From the NCBI RefSeq assembly GCF_036322805.1, contig NZ_AP027272.1:1550001-1614000 (forward strand): a stretch of 64,000 nucleotides of DNA, in the 5' to 3' direction. Below are positions 36,028 through 45,856 of the stretch, one piece after another. Under the pieces are notes generated by a model. The model saw only the letters and a list, made by a program, of their open reading frames with translations. It searched no databases and had not been told where the DNA came from. A program made the translations under genes and the position numbers. This stretch comes from Planctobacterium marinum (lineage in GTDB: Bacteria; Pseudomonadota; Gammaproteobacteria; Enterobacterales; Alteromonadaceae). The stretch's first letter is position 1; each line of letters starts with the position of its first letter.

Positions 36028-37065
36028 ATGAGTAAGAGAAAACACATTCTGCGAGCCTTTGGACAGGAAAACCTCGTGTTTAAAAAACGCTTTTTGGGGA
36101 TATTTTTGTGTGTTTGGCTGACAGCTCATAGCCAAGCGTCTTCAATGATACCTGTCTATAGTCATACCTTGTTAGTGGATGAGCACATCTATCGCATTGA
36201 TTATGCCATGATGGGCCACCCGGATATCTCATATGAATGGTATGGTGAGATAGCTTTATATAAAAATGATCAAGAGCTTTACCGCGAGACTGGCATGCAG
36301 CTCAGTCTCTCTGGTGTGTGTCGTAGTGAAAAACAAAACCTGCCAGTATTTGTGTTTTCTTATGGGTTTTATCGTCTCGATGGCACTGTGCAAAGCGCTA
36401 TCGTAGATGATGGTGATGCAGTGCGCCGGATGGATATCATTGATTGGCAAGCTCTGAATGATCCTCAGGATACCGATTCGTCTGATGCTGTTGACGTTAT
36501 ACAAGAAAAAACGCTTCCTCTGACTGCGTTAGGAGCGGAAACGGGCCAGAGCCGTACATCGCAATTCAATTCATTTGCACGCTGTAATATCCACCAATGG
36601 TATGGCGATCAGCTTTTGCTTGATAAATGGCAAGTGTATCTGAATGAAATCTCGTTGATAAAACAGCAAATTCTTTTAACCACGGATTCTGGTCAAAAGC
36701 GTTTATTCGAAATTGCCAGGTTAACGGCGGATGGTGCCAAGGTTAATGATTTGCTAACTAGAACACTTGATACCTTGCATTACGCTGATAACCGAGTTTT
36801 TGCTAATGGTGAAGACCGTTTTGTGAGCTTAAAGAGACAAGGTAATCCTTACAATGCGTTTTCTTATGTTTTATGGCGACATAAAGGAAATTGGTATTTG
36901 TTTGAAAGGGGCGGGCAATCCTCTAAAGGCGTCAATGAAATTACAGGCTTAGAACAAATGACAAATGGCCAATTGCGTTTTGATTTGTGTATTGAAGATT
37001 GCAGCTGGTGGGGAGAATACGAAACGATCAAGTTTGACTGGCAACTGGAACTTGTCAGAGATTGA
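36028..37065 (+). CDS. secreted protein, unknown
   Basis: 345 residues from ATG 36028; a GTG at 36076 with ACAGGAAAA upstream would give a more typical signal peptide (FKKRFLGIFLCVWLTAHSQA) and may be the true start. The mature part is mainly beta, with many aromatic residues (YEWYGEIALYKND, SYVLWRHKGNWYLFERGG) and four cysteines (GVCRS, ARCN, DLCIEDCSWW). No family recognised. Third gene of the operator 6 transcript. Confidence 0.72.
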   Translation: MSKRKHILRAFGQENLVFKKRFLGIFLCVWLTAHSQASSMIPVYSHTLLVDEHIYRIDYAMMGHPDISYEWYGEIALYKNDQELYRETGMQLSLSGVCRSEKQNLPVFVFSYGFYRLDGTVQSAIVDDGDAVRRMDIIDWQALNDPQDTDSSDAVDVIQEKTLPLTALGAETGQSRTSQFNSFARCNIHQWYGDQLLLDKWQVYLNEISLIKQQILLTTDSGQKRLFEIARLTADGAKVNDLLTRTLDTLHYADNRVFANGEDRFVSLKRQGNPYNAFSYVLWRHKGNWYLFERGGQSSKGVNEITGLEQMTNGQLRFDLCIEDCSWWGEYETIKFDWQLELVRD

Positions 37066-37083
37066 GGAAATGATTTTTTAGCC

Positions 37084-37584
37084 ATGAATAGACGACAATT
37101 GAAGTATCTTTGTTTCACCGGAACCCTGTTTTTCTGTCACTTTTCCCACTCCTCAGAACAGGGCTATACGTTGCAGAGCCAGGAGGAGTCGCAAGATGCC
37201 TCAAGCACTATAATCATTGACTATCAATCATCCGGATTAGATGTTAATGGCGACGGCCATGCTGATTTGCTGGAGTGCGGATATGAAGATTACCTTGCCA
37301 CAGTAGACTTTAAGGGGATTTTTTGCCGTGTTTCGTTGGCGAACAGAGCTGAGCCAATCACGCTTGAATTACCACTAGTGAGTGAAGTACTCTGCGTATA
37401 TGGTGATTATCCCATGCTACATATTCGCACTTATTACAAATACACTAACCATGATTTATTTTATCGCTGGCAACAAAGCAATCCATCGAAAGGAGTCTGG
37501 TGGAGATTCGAGCCTCCGACTGATGAGTTAGACGACTTTTTTACCTCAATGAAGTCGAAATCCCCCTGTTTTGGGATGTGGTAG
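37084..37584 (+). CDS. secreted protein with a calcium-loop-like motif
   Basis: 166 residues with a signal peptide (YLCFTGTLFFCHFSHSS, cleavage about residue 24). Contains LDVNGDGHADLLECGYED (about residue 55), an Asp-Asn-Asp pattern like the calcium loop of dockerin/FG-GAP or EF-hand-like secreted proteins. Four further cysteines. No family otherwise recognised. It starts 18 bp after the previous gene, with GAGGAAA somewhat far upstream, and closes the operator 6 operon. Confidence 0.7.
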   Translation: MNRRQLKYLCFTGTLFFCHFSHSSEQGYTLQSQEESQDASSTIIIDYQSSGLDVNGDGHADLLECGYEDYLATVDFKGIFCRVSLANRAEPITLELPLVSEVLCVYGDYPMLHIRTYYKYTNHDLFYRWQQSNPSKGVWWRFEPPTDELDDFFTSMKSKSPCFGMW

Positions 37585-38113
37585 TCGATAATGACAATTA
37601 ATTATAGCTTAATCGCCTCGTCTCTGGCACCGCGCAAGCCTTGGTTAGTACCGGCGTAAACAACTAGTTTATTGAGTTGTTTGGCATCGCTTAGTTTATT
37701 TTCAAAGGCCTGTATTTATGAAAGGTTCAAACACAGCGTGAGAGTGTATGATGTACTTGTCATCAGTAACTATATTGCAATGGGATTTCTAATGATATTC
37801 TAAACCGGCTATCCGAGGCTGCATAATCGGACAGGTTCAGCGGTCATCACTTAGCTGTCATCTGCTGGTAAAATTTTCCCGTTCGCACTAAAGTTGTTAA
37901 AGATGGGGAGATTTGATAACCAGATCCATATGTATGCCTCCGGCTGACTAAATTCCTTATCGGTGACAATAAAAACAACAATCATAGTTTTGAACATTGC
38001 CAAAATTGAATGAAAGAACAGCCAACTGACGACAGCATCTCCTTTTCTCCTCTTAAAATAGCGGGGGCTTTGTTTTTAAACAAGCCAGATAATCAGAGCT
38101 ATATTCCTTCAGC
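37585..38113. other. 529-bp gap without a recognised gene
   Basis: No convincing ORF on either strand. An AT-rich inverted repeat (AAACAACT / AGTTGTTT, 37658-37682, 9-nt loop) lies 74 bp after the secreted operon and might help end its transcript, but it lacks a GC-rich stem and a T run. No copy of the cluster operator is present here. Confidence 0.5.
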
Positions 38114-40360
38114 GTGGCTGGCATTATGGTGACATTCGACGCCATCAATATCGTTGGTATTACCGCTTATGCACTGTTAGCCGCATTGTTTTTATGGGTG
38201 GTACGCCTTTCTAAATCACAGATGCAGGCCAGGTATTGGTTTTTTGCCAGCGTACTTATTCTTTTGGCGCGCATTGATCTGTATATCTTTTCCGATTGGC
38301 TGCCATCAAGCGTTGTGCAAACAGTGTATGGTGTCCTGCTGGTAGCTGAAAAGTTCTTTTTAATTTTGGGGTTATTCTATTTGTTCACCGGTACGGCTAA
38401 ACCCGGCGTTGTGCGCAATTTGAAAATTTTCTGTATCGTTACTGTAACAGGCATTGTGCTGCTTAATTCGGTGTTGGCTAGTCCCACCGCATATGCAGCC
38501 TGGTTTGGCCTGAGTCAGGCACTGTGTTTACTGTTCATGAGTCATTATATAAAACAGCACATACCAGAATGGTTTGATACGGCACTTAAGTTTTTACCTT
38601 TCTTGTTGTTGCTTTATGCCGTGCATTGGCTGTCGTTTCCCATCGCCATTAATGTTGATTGGTACCTGCCTATTGGCTACCTGGTGGGCAATATTATGAA
38701 TGCCGTTTTTTATCTATCTCTGGCCTATATGGCGTTACGCCAATTCGAACACCGTTTGATTACGGCAGAACAGTCGGCAAAGTCTTTGGCTGAAGAGGCA
38801 ACGCAGGCGAGCATGGCCAAAAGCGAGTTTTTAGCCAACATGAGCCATGAGATCAGAACGCCCATGAATGGCATTTTGGGCATGCTGGAGATTCTTGGCC
38901 ATTCCGATTTAAATGCTGAGCAGAGAAGCAAACTAGATCTGGCCTATAAATCTGGCACCAGTTTGCTGTCTATCATCAACGATATTTTGGACTTTTCCAA
39001 AATTGAAGCGGGTAAACTGCAAATCGAAAAAGTGGATTGCAGCCTCAATCAGTTGCTGGAAGAGGTAGCCGGTTTCATGTCTGGCCTGGCACAAGAGAAA
39101 GGCCTGGAGTTTTTGGTGGATTCTACCGAGATTCAAGTCAACGATGTGGTTTCTGATCCCACCCGATTACGTCAAATCCTCATTAACCTGGTGGGCAACG
39201 CCATCAAGTTCACAACGCAAGGCGAAGTGCTGGTTTCTGCCTCTACCGAATCCAGGGATGGACAGTTGTTTTTCAATTGCAGCATCAAAGATACGGGCAT
39301 CGGCATTGAGCCTTCGAAGTTACAAGATATGTTCACCTCGTTTCAACAAGCCGATACCTCCACTACACGCACCTACGGGGGCACGGGGTTGGGCCTGTCC
39401 ATCTCTAAAAACTTGTGTGAATTATTAAGTGGCAGCATCGGTGTTAGCAGTACACCCGGTGAGGGAAGCTGCTTTAGCATCGTTATTCCGGTGGCACAGC
39501 CATCTCAAAACGTCAGTGAACATACTGTTTTAGCTGACATATCGCAGTTACAAGGAAAACACATTTTGGTGGTGGATGATAACGCCACCAATCGCGAAAT
39601 TTTGTTGCACCAGCTCAACCTTTGGGGGCTGAATGTATTATTGGCAGATTCAGCCAAGGCTGCCATGCAAGTGCTGCAACAGCACAAACAAGCGCTGGAA
39701 CTGGCGATTTTAGATATGCAAATGCCACAGATTAATGGTGAGCAATTGGGCAAAGCCATTAAGGCACGTGAGGATTTGCGTCACATTAAATTACTGATGT
39801 TGTCATCAAATTCTGATCCCGAGCTGGCAAAAAGGACGGTGAGCGGTGACTTTGAACGCTTCCTGACCAAGCCAGCTTTATCACCCGTGCTGCAAAAAGC
39901 TTTGCTGGATATGCTAACGCCGACAACAATGCCAGATACATCATTGCACCAAGAAACTGCTCTGCCGCGCAACTGGCAAAGCAATAAGCTGTTACTGGTG
40001 GAAGATAACGAGATAAACCAAACCATCGCAACCGAGCAACTCAAAGAGTTGCACTTATCTTGTGATACCGCACTCAATGGAGCTGAAGCGTTGGACATGT
40101 TGTTGGCAATGGCTGAAACACCTTACACCCATATTCTGATGGATTGCCAGATGCCAGTTATGGACGGTTATGAGGCAACCAAACGGATCCGTGCTGGCGA
40201 GGCAGGAGAGGAGTATCGGGAAATTCCCATTATTGCTATGACTGCGCACGCTATGGATGGCGATAAAGACAAGTGCTTTGCTGTGGGGATGAACGATTAC
40301 ATCAGCAAACCTTTTAACCAGGAAACCCTACACAAGGCGCTTTCCCGGTGGCTGACGTGA
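38114..40360 (+). CDS. hybrid sensor histidine kinase with two receiver domains
   Basis: 748 residues (GTG 38114; ATG 38126 is an alternative). Seven hydrophobic helices at about 10-210 form a membrane sensor, followed by a short coiled linker, HisKA with [17 protein letters not shown] (phospho-His), HATPase with [15 protein letters not shown] and GTGLGLSI, and two receivers: the first with VVDDN and Asp in LAILDMQMP, the second with VEDNEIN and Asp in HILMDCQMP and the Lys in SKPF. No HPt domain follows, so phosphotransfer must go to a protein encoded elsewhere. Stands alone. Confidence 0.93.
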   Translation: MAGIMVTFDAINIVGITAYALLAALFLWVVRLSKSQMQARYWFFASVLILLARIDLYIFSDWLPSSVVQTVYGVLLVAEKFFLILGLFYLFTGTAKPGVVRNLKIFCIVTVTGIVLLNSVLASPTAYAAWFGLSQALCLLFMSHYIKQHIPEWFDTALKFLPFLLLLYAVHWLSFPIAINVDWYLPIGYLVGNIMNAVFYLSLAYMALRQFEHRLITAEQSAKSLAEEATQASMAKSEFLANMSHEIRTPMNGILGMLEILGHSDLNAEQRSKLDLAYKSGTSLLSIINDILDFSKIEAGKLQIEKVDCSLNQLLEEVAGFMSGLAQEKGLEFLVDSTEIQVNDVVSDPTRLRQILINLVGNAIKFTTQGEVLVSASTESRDGQLFFNCSIKDTGIGIEPSKLQDMFTSFQQADTSTTRTYGGTGLGLSISKNLCELLSGSIGVSSTPGEGSCFSIVIPVAQPSQNVSEHTVLADISQLQGKHILVVDDNATNREILLHQLNLWGLNVLLADSAKAAMQVLQQHKQALELAILDMQMPQINGEQLGKAIKAREDLRHIKLLMLSSNSDPELAKRTVSGDFERFLTKPALSPVLQKALLDMLTPTTMPDTSLHQETALPRNWQSNKLLLVEDNEINQTIATEQLKELHLSCDTALNGAEALDMLLAMAETPYTHILMDCQMPVMDGYEATKRIRAGEAGEEYREIPIIAMTAHAMDGDKDKCFAVGMNDYISKPFNQETLHKALSRWLT

Positions 40361-40483
40361 TGCTGTGAGTAACAGGTTTAGAGTAAATTGCTCGCTGAAC
40401 TCCAACAAGTATTAAAGTCTCAATGCTGCTAGTTCTGGTTGAGCTACTATATTAATACCTAAATTAAACGTTTGAATTAACCT

Positions 40484-40870
40484 ATGTGTATAGCAAATAA
40501 ACTACCCATGTTGCTGACTTTCTTGTTCTTTATTGTTAACACCAGCGCAATTGCTGAAGAAGAAAAAGCGGCTGAGTTGTATCAAGAATGTGGGGAATTT
40601 TTAAAATCTGATGAGGACAGTAGTAAAGATACTGTGGCGGCTAATGCATGTCATAATTATCTCGGCGGAATGCTGGCCGTTGGCACTTATTATCAATTGT
40701 TTCATAAGGTTAACAAAGGGTTTTGTTTACCCAAAAGCACAACAAAGAGAGAGTTAGCTACGGCAATCATTGACTATATTGACCAAAATCATCCACTCAA
40801 TATTAAATTGATGAAACGAGCGATTGCGGTAAGAGCATTGGAGAAGTCGTTTCCCTGTTCTGGGGAATAA
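40484..40870 (+). CDS. Rap1a/Tai-like periplasmic protein (immunity-protein family)
   Basis: 128 residues with a signal peptide (LLTFLFFIVNTSAIA, cleavage about residue 24). The mature part fits the Rap1a/Tai family: ECGEFLKS, a central ACHNYLGGMLAVGTYYQ helix, FCLPKSTTKRELATAIIDYID and a C-terminal ALEKSFPC, with the family's paired cysteines. Characterised members protect against type VI amidase toxins (Tae4/Ssp), but many homologues are found away from secretion systems. No toxin gene is adjacent. The match is by pattern, not alignment. Confidence 0.75.
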   Translation: MCIANKLPMLLTFLFFIVNTSAIAEEEKAAELYQECGEFLKSDEDSSKDTVAANACHNYLGGMLAVGTYYQLFHKVNKGFCLPKSTTKRELATAIIDYIDQNHPLNIKLMKRAIAVRALEKSFPCSGE

Positions 40871-40884
40871 ATTGAGGTGTTTTG

Positions 40885-41514
40885 TCATTGGGGGGCGGAA
40901 GCTTCCCCATAACGACTTTCAGCGAGGGAAAGCGCCTCATTTATGAGGGCCTTTAGTTTCCCCATTGGCCACAAAGCTTTTAGCTTGAGGTTGTCGAACC
41001 TGAATATCAATACACGGTCTTGGTAAAAAAAGAGCCTCCAATCCCCAAGTGATATTGAAGTTTTGTCGAATTTTTTCTGATGACATCGAAGCAGTAGTAT
41101 ATTGCCATCCCAACTATCAAAGCGATGCTCTGGTCTAATATCGGGCAGTTCGCCCTTGAAATCGAATGTCGCGTGAACTTCCAATAGGCAAATTTGCTGA
41201 TGTTTCTCGTGACGAGTTAATACTGACTCAAGATGAATTGATTCAAAATACCTCGATGCTTTTAGCCATTCTGGATTAAAGTCTTGCGAGATCATCTCAC
41301 CTAACTTTTTTTGTGCGTATTGGTTAAATTCCTCTAGTGATTGCGCTTCGAAGGGGATATTTTCAATGGTCAAAACCTGAAAATTATGGTGTTTTGCGAA
41401 CACAGAAAGCTGTTTTCCACGGTTCAGTTTATACTTGTAGGCAAGAAATAAAAAAAACGCTATCACAAGTGGAACAAGCAAATAGGGGTATTGCTCATTT
41501 GTCATCAGTACCAT
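40885..41514 (-). CDS. single-pass membrane protein, unknown
   Basis: 209 residues with one N-terminal membrane helix (YLLVPLVIAFFLFLAYKY, about 10-27) and a soluble domain of mixed strands and helices (ICLLEVHATFDFKGELPD, WDGNILLLRCHQKK, WRLFFYQDRVLIFRF). The layout resembles DUF3137-type proteins but I cannot confirm it. It is convergent with the Rap1a/Tai-like gene (14 bp) and divergent from a small membrane gene. Confidence 0.65.
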   Translation of the reverse strand: MVLMTNEQYPYLLVPLVIAFFLFLAYKYKLNRGKQLSVFAKHHNFQVLTIENIPFEAQSLEEFNQYAQKKLGEMISQDFNPEWLKASRYFESIHLESVLTRHEKHQQICLLEVHATFDFKGELPDIRPEHRFDSWDGNILLLRCHQKKFDKTSISLGDWRLFFYQDRVLIFRFDNLKLKALWPMGKLKALINEALSLAESRYGEASAPQ

Positions 41515-41528
41515 AGTCTCAAAGTATT

Positions 41529-41780
41529 ATGTATAACTTAAAACTAGTCGCTGGGAGCAGAACTATCAAAACCGAATTGATTACGGGTATATTCAGCGCA
41601 GTATTAATGGCTGGTTTCTTCGCATTCATTGCAATCGGCGTTTCTGCCTATATCGAATTACACAATCCAGATTGCATGCTTTGTTCTTATCGTTGGCCAA
41701 TTGGTGTGGCAATACTCCTTGGTGCTTGGGTGGGATTCAAAAACAATCAGCGATACCACAGAAAGCGTAATAAGCGGTAA
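41529..41780 (+). CDS. small membrane protein, unknown
   Basis: 83 residues, with two hydrophobic segments (GIFSAVLMAGFFAFIAIGVSA and WPIGVAILLGAWVG) and a basic C terminus (KNNQRYHRKRNKR) expected on the cytoplasmic side. Only 14 bp separate its ATG from that of the divergent gene and no ribosome site is evident, so either the start is wrong or the messenger has a very short leader. Confidence 0.45.
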   Translation: MYNLKLVAGSRTIKTELITGIFSAVLMAGFFAFIAIGVSAYIELHNPDCMLCSYRWPIGVAILLGAWVGFKNNQRYHRKRNKR

Positions 41781-41856
41781 ATACTGCACTTCAGTTAGAC
41801 ATTGAATTCTGAATAAACACTCACTCCTGCAAGAGGGAAACTATAACCCTCGTTAC

Positions 41857-43356
41857 TTATTTTGCTGCAAGTTGCCGTTGCCAGTCCTGTACACGCTTTT
41901 CCACTTGGATAAGTTGATGTTGTCTCGTTTTAGTAAGGGCCTCGTTCAGGAACGCTTGCGCTTTTCGCTCAAGTCCTTGCTCATCCGCCAGTATCGACAA
42001 ATTCAACAAACCGTTGCTTTCACCGTAGGGGCAATGAAGCACCTGATGATAACTTATGGCTTGCTGAAAAAACTGCTCAGCTCTTTGATATTGCCCCAGA
42101 TGTTGGGCAACCTTGCCGCGAGTTTCTGCGATGTAACCCAGGTATAGCCATTCGTTTAAATCTGTCGCCAGGATTTCAGTTTTATCCAGTAGTGTTTCTG
42201 CAGAGGAGATGTTCATCTTTTGTATTTCATTGACAGCTGCAAAAAAGCTGATGCGGACCTGCTCTCGATTAGGTTTATCTAGGGCCTTGAGTTGCTTGAA
42301 AGCATCTTGCAGCAATTCACCTGCGCGTTCTATCTCGCCTTGTTGCATCAACTTCTCTATCAGAAGACGTTTGGCCGTGAGGTTAGACTTTTCCTTGGCA
42401 ACCACGGCTTCCAGGAGTTTAATCGTACTCTCGATATCGTTGTTTTCCTGAGCCAACAGGGCGTTGGCGATTATCTCATTGGAGAATCCTGACCCATAAT
42501 CAGCGGGCAAGGGATTGATATTCAAACCACTTTGATGCGCGATGATGTTCGCGAGTTTTTCTAGTGCAGCAGGAATTGACTTGGCGAACACCACCCCCTT
42601 TTTAATGCTGGTTTGGCGAAACAGGGTATAGAGCAACTTATAGTCTTGCGGCACACCCATAAGTGTGGTTTCCACTATAAGGCTGGCACCAGATACGGTA
42701 AATATGTTGGCAATATCATCAGAACTATAACCTTGCAGTGGCGTATTGGCGCGCTCCATGATTTCCAGCACGTAATCTGTATGTAGAACGCCAGTATGCT
42801 CACCCGAGGCCAGTTGCTGAATGAGTTGGTCCATTGCGCCAAGTTTTACCCAGTGATGATCGGCATCTTTGATGTTGTCATTCACAGGCAATATCACCAA
42901 TGATCCCGAGAGTTTTTGCTGGGGTAGTTGGGTCACCCAAATCAGAGCAAAAATCAGCGCTAAACAGAGTCCACTTAGTGACAGCACCAGCGCCTTTTTA
43001 CCCGTGCTAGATGTATCGCTTTGTGATTTTGTACCAGATGAGGCTTCTAGCTCCTGCACATCGTGAATCCAGGTGTAACCTTGTTTCGGTACGGTTTTAA
43101 TCACTTCCGCAGGCTCAAATACTTGTCGTATTTCCTTTATGGATTGGAATACCACATGTTCACCCACCACAACGTCTGACCATACCTGAGCCATGATGTC
43201 TTGCTTGCTGAAATTTTGTTTTGGCCGGGAAAGTAAAAGAAGCAACAACTGGAAGGTGCGTGGACGGATCTTACACTCCTGTCCTTCTGAGTCTGTCACC
43301 GTGCCAGCAACAGGATCTATCCGATAATCGGCAGTTAAAAAAATCTGGCTCACCAA
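41857..43356 (-). CDS. CadC-like winged-helix / TM / TPR regulator
   Basis: 499 residues. N-terminal OmpR-type winged helix (about 5-100: KIRPRTFQLLLLLLSRP, DIMAQVWSDVVVGEHVVFQSIKEIRQVF, KTVPKQGYTWI), one membrane helix (about 125-145, ALVLSLSGLCLALIFALIWV), then a periplasmic part with a strand-rich section (GSLVILPVNDN) and C-terminal TPRs (GKVAQHLGQYQRAEQFFQQAI, NLSILADEQGLERKAQAFLNEAL). This is the CadC/ToxR-like one-component design, with DNA binding inside and sensing outside. No obvious partner; the nearest divergent gene is the CPBP protease. Confidence 0.9.
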   Translation of the reverse strand: MVSQIFLTADYRIDPVAGTVTDSEGQECKIRPRTFQLLLLLLSRPKQNFSKQDIMAQVWSDVVVGEHVVFQSIKEIRQVFEPAEVIKTVPKQGYTWIHDVQELEASSGTKSQSDTSSTGKKALVLSLSGLCLALIFALIWVTQLPQQKLSGSLVILPVNDNIKDADHHWVKLGAMDQLIQQLASGEHTGVLHTDYVLEIMERANTPLQGYSSDDIANIFTVSGASLIVETTLMGVPQDYKLLYTLFRQTSIKKGVVFAKSIPAALEKLANIIAHQSGLNINPLPADYGSGFSNEIIANALLAQENNDIESTIKLLEAVVAKEKSNLTAKRLLIEKLMQQGEIERAGELLQDAFKQLKALDKPNREQVRISFFAAVNEIQKMNISSAETLLDKTEILATDLNEWLYLGYIAETRGKVAQHLGQYQRAEQFFQQAISYHQVLHCPYGESNGLLNLSILADEQGLERKAQAFLNEALTKTRQHQLIQVEKRVQDWQRQLAAK

Positions 43357-43567
43357 ATATTAATTCTTGTCGTTTTGAAACCGGGGTTAGTGTAACCCAA
43401 TCGTCTTAGTTTACCTTCTATAAAATTCTATCAATCATTTTTAAATCAAAGAAAAAGCTATTAATAACAATTGGATAAGTAAGTTTTTAAATTTATAGAT
43501 TTTTATTGTGTCAGTCTCCAATGCTTTGCTTCAGGCTGGTAAAAAATAACTGTAGCAGAGAGTAACT

Positions 43568-44398
43568 ATGCAACTAATCAATCGACTTTCAATGTCCTAT
43601 CCCGTTTTTTTATCTTTAATTCTGGTATTAGCATTCGTGTTGTCAGCGCAGCTCGGCGCGCTATTGCTATCCAATTTTATGGCAGAAACTTCAGCCAGTA
43701 ATATCAGTATTTTTACCCGCTTTGCCGCTGCCAGTTTAATGGTTGTTTTACTGGGGCGCCTGGGGGGATTGCGGACGTCAGGTGTCAGTAACCCGATGCG
43801 CGACTGGCACAAGCACTGGTTCGTTGTTTCATTAACGATGTTGGTGGTGATGGCTTTAAACTTTTCAATCGTGCGCTGGTCGGAATTGTCGATAGCATTT
43901 GCTCAAATACCCATGTGGGCTCTGGATCATCTCGCAGCAGGAGTATTTGAAGAAATCATGATGCGTGCCTTGGTGTTTTTTATCCTCGCCAGAGCCTGGG
44001 CAAATAAAAGTAATGGCTTAGTTAAAGCGGCGATTGCGCAAGCGGTCATCTTTGGGGCATTACACTTATTAAACCTGCTCAATGGCTGGAGTATGGCGGT
44101 AGTTATGCAAGTGCTTTACGCCACCTTTCTGGGCATTTCCTTTGCAGGTATCGTCGCGTTTAGTCGCACTGTTTGGCCCGCGGTGTTATTGCACGCCATG
44201 ATCAATGCTTCGGGAAGTCTGAACCGCGCTTTTATCGTTGATTATGCGGAAGAGCCGGTATCAATCACACTATATCTCGTCTTTACGTCGGTGATTTTCA
44301 TTGCCACCACAGTCCCGGCTTTGCTATTGCTTAAACGCGCCGCTGACAAAGAGACTTTTGGTGTAAAAAGCAGCCTCAACTCCTTGTCTTATAGCTGA
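43568..44398 (+). CDS. CPBP-family intramembrane glutamic protease
   Basis: 276 residues with about eight membrane helices. The Abi/CPBP motifs are present: AGVFEEIMMRALVFF (EExxxR, motif 1, about residue 121), FGALHLLN (motif 2 His) and VLLHAMINASG (motif 3 HxxxN). Relatives cleave membrane proteins or prenylated peptides (Rce1) or give self-immunity to bacteriocins; here no bacteriocin gene is visible. Divergent from the CadC-like regulator across 211 bp. Confidence 0.88.
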   Translation: MQLINRLSMSYPVFLSLILVLAFVLSAQLGALLLSNFMAETSASNISIFTRFAAASLMVVLLGRLGGLRTSGVSNPMRDWHKHWFVVSLTMLVVMALNFSIVRWSELSIAFAQIPMWALDHLAAGVFEEIMMRALVFFILARAWANKSNGLVKAAIAQAVIFGALHLLNLLNGWSMAVVMQVLYATFLGISFAGIVAFSRTVWPAVLLHAMINASGSLNRAFIVDYAEEPVSITLYLVFTSVIFIATTVPALLLLKRAADKETFGVKSSLNSLSYS

Positions 44399-44445
44399 TA
44401 CGCGTGGTAACAATAGAGAGAAAGTGGCTATATTGGGGCGAGTAA

Positions 44446-45408
44446 GTGAGTAATAAAACAGTACGTTGGGGTTTGCTGGGGGCGGGGCGCATAACAAATA
44501 CCTTTGCTAAGGACATGCCGCTGGTAAACAACTCCGTGATTTCGGCGGTAGCTGCGAGGTCTTTGAACAATGCCCAAGCCTTTGCTGAAAAATACGCTAT
44601 TGAAAAGGCATACGAAGGTTACGATGCGCTGTATGCCGACCCTGATATTGATGTTATCTATATCTCCACGCCCCATACCTTACACTATGAACAAACCCGC
44701 AAAGCGCTGCTTGCGGGTAAACACGTACTGTGTGAAAAACCTTTTGTGGTATCCCCTGAGCAGGGCGAAGAGTTGACTCAATTGGCTAAACAAAAAGGAT
44801 TGTTTTTGATGGAAGCCATGTGGACCTGGTTTTTGCCAGCCATACAAAAAGCACAGCAGTGGGTGAGGGAAGGGCGCATTGGTGAGCTCAAGGAGATTCA
44901 AGCCGATTTTGGTTTTCCCATTGAATATGGACCAGAAAAACGTGAGTGGAATGTTGAGCTTGCGGGTGGATGTACCTTTGATATGGGGATTTATCCGGTG
45001 GCGTTGAATCGATTGTTTAACCACGATGAGCCACTCAATTGGCAGATAACCGGGAAACGGGCTGAAAATGGCGCAGATAAAACTATCAAAGCCATATTGG
45101 ATTACGGTGACAGGCTCAGTATTTTAGGTTCTAGCTTCGAATACAAATTACCCAATTACGCGTTTATTTTGGGAACTGAGGGATATGTAGCAATACCTGA
45201 TTTCTGGTGCGCATCTAGCGCAAAGCTGTTTAACGGTGATGAATGCATTGAGACCTTTGTTGATGAGCGCAAAGGTACTGGGTTTGAATTTCAAATTCAG
45301 CACACCGTGGATAGTATCCTCGCTGAATGTTCTGAGTCTCAGGTGGTATCACATGAGGATTCGTTAGCTTTTCAAAGAGACATTCAGCGTATTCTGACTG
45401 CCTTTTAA
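44446..45408 (+). CDS. Gfo/Idh/MocA-family oxidoreductase
   Basis: 320 residues from GTG 44446. An N-terminal Rossmann fold with GLLGAGRI, the ISTPHTLHYEQ strand and the family EKP motif (HVLCEKPF, about residue 96, catalytic Lys), then the C-terminal alpha/beta domain with GGCTFDMGIYPVAL. Similar to dihydrodiol/D-xylose dehydrogenase-type members. NAD(P) is the expected cofactor; substrate (a sugar or polyol) cannot be fixed. A single-gene unit. Confidence 0.88.
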   Translation: MSNKTVRWGLLGAGRITNTFAKDMPLVNNSVISAVAARSLNNAQAFAEKYAIEKAYEGYDALYADPDIDVIYISTPHTLHYEQTRKALLAGKHVLCEKPFVVSPEQGEELTQLAKQKGLFLMEAMWTWFLPAIQKAQQWVREGRIGELKEIQADFGFPIEYGPEKREWNVELAGGCTFDMGIYPVALNRLFNHDEPLNWQITGKRAENGADKTIKAILDYGDRLSILGSSFEYKLPNYAFILGTEGYVAIPDFWCASSAKLFNGDECIETFVDERKGTGFEFQIQHTVDSILAECSESQVVSHEDSLAFQRDIQRILTAF

Positions 45409-45504
45409 TCCAGAGTGAGTCTGTGAACTACATTTTTAGTGGCGTTTCGATAGCAATTTGCACTACACTGAATTTGAACCCTACAAAAGCCAATGAGAGT
45501 GTGA

Positions 45505-45744
45505 ATGAATCAAATAACGCCTGAAATGAAAGACGAACTGGAGTTGTTGCTCAAATTTCCAAATCAGAGCCTGGATCAGGGACTCAAAATTCATCATGAT
45601 GCCGACCCGGCTATGGTGGATGCAGCGAGCCGCTTGTTTCAAAAAGGCATTATTACTCAAGCCGATGGCGGTTATCTCACTCACCTTGGGCATGATTTAC
45701 AAGAACATGCCACCACGCTTATTACTGCGCTAAAAGGTCATTAA
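45505..45744 (+). CDS. TIGR02647-family small protein
   Basis: 79 residues, MNQITPEMKDELELLLKFPNQ and DAASRLFQKGIITQADGGYLTHLGHDLQEHA; the pattern matches the TIGR02647 family of short gammaproteobacterial proteins, which looks like a winged-helix fragment. Function is unknown. GAGAGTG provides a ribosome site just ahead of the ATG. Stands alone. Confidence 0.82.
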   Translation: MNQITPEMKDELELLLKFPNQSLDQGLKIHHDADPAMVDAASRLFQKGIITQADGGYLTHLGHDLQEHATTLITALKGH

Positions 45745-45792
45745 TCTTATCACCAGTTGCACGCCATACTTTGGCGCGCAACTGATTCTGTC

Positions 45793-45810
45793 TTTCACAT
45801 CCGTTTCACA
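45793..45810 (+). promoter_or_regulatory. tandem response-regulator box A (TTTCACA-TCCG-TTTCACA)
   Basis: Two direct TTTCACA repeats with an 11-bp period, the spacing of OmpR-type dimers. Ten bases downstream is TAATGT as a -10 candidate, and the ABC exporter operon starts at 45857. The same box occurs at 50501 and, inverted, at 54610. Confidence 0.65.
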
Positions 45811-45856
45811 GACTGCTTGTTAATGTTGCTGCTATCTTCACCATGGAGTAGCCATT

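Noticed and set aside
37585-38113. Search for CRISPR, phage att site or a hidden gene in the 529-bp gap
   Set aside because: No repeated units, no tRNA end and no frame with coding character were found.
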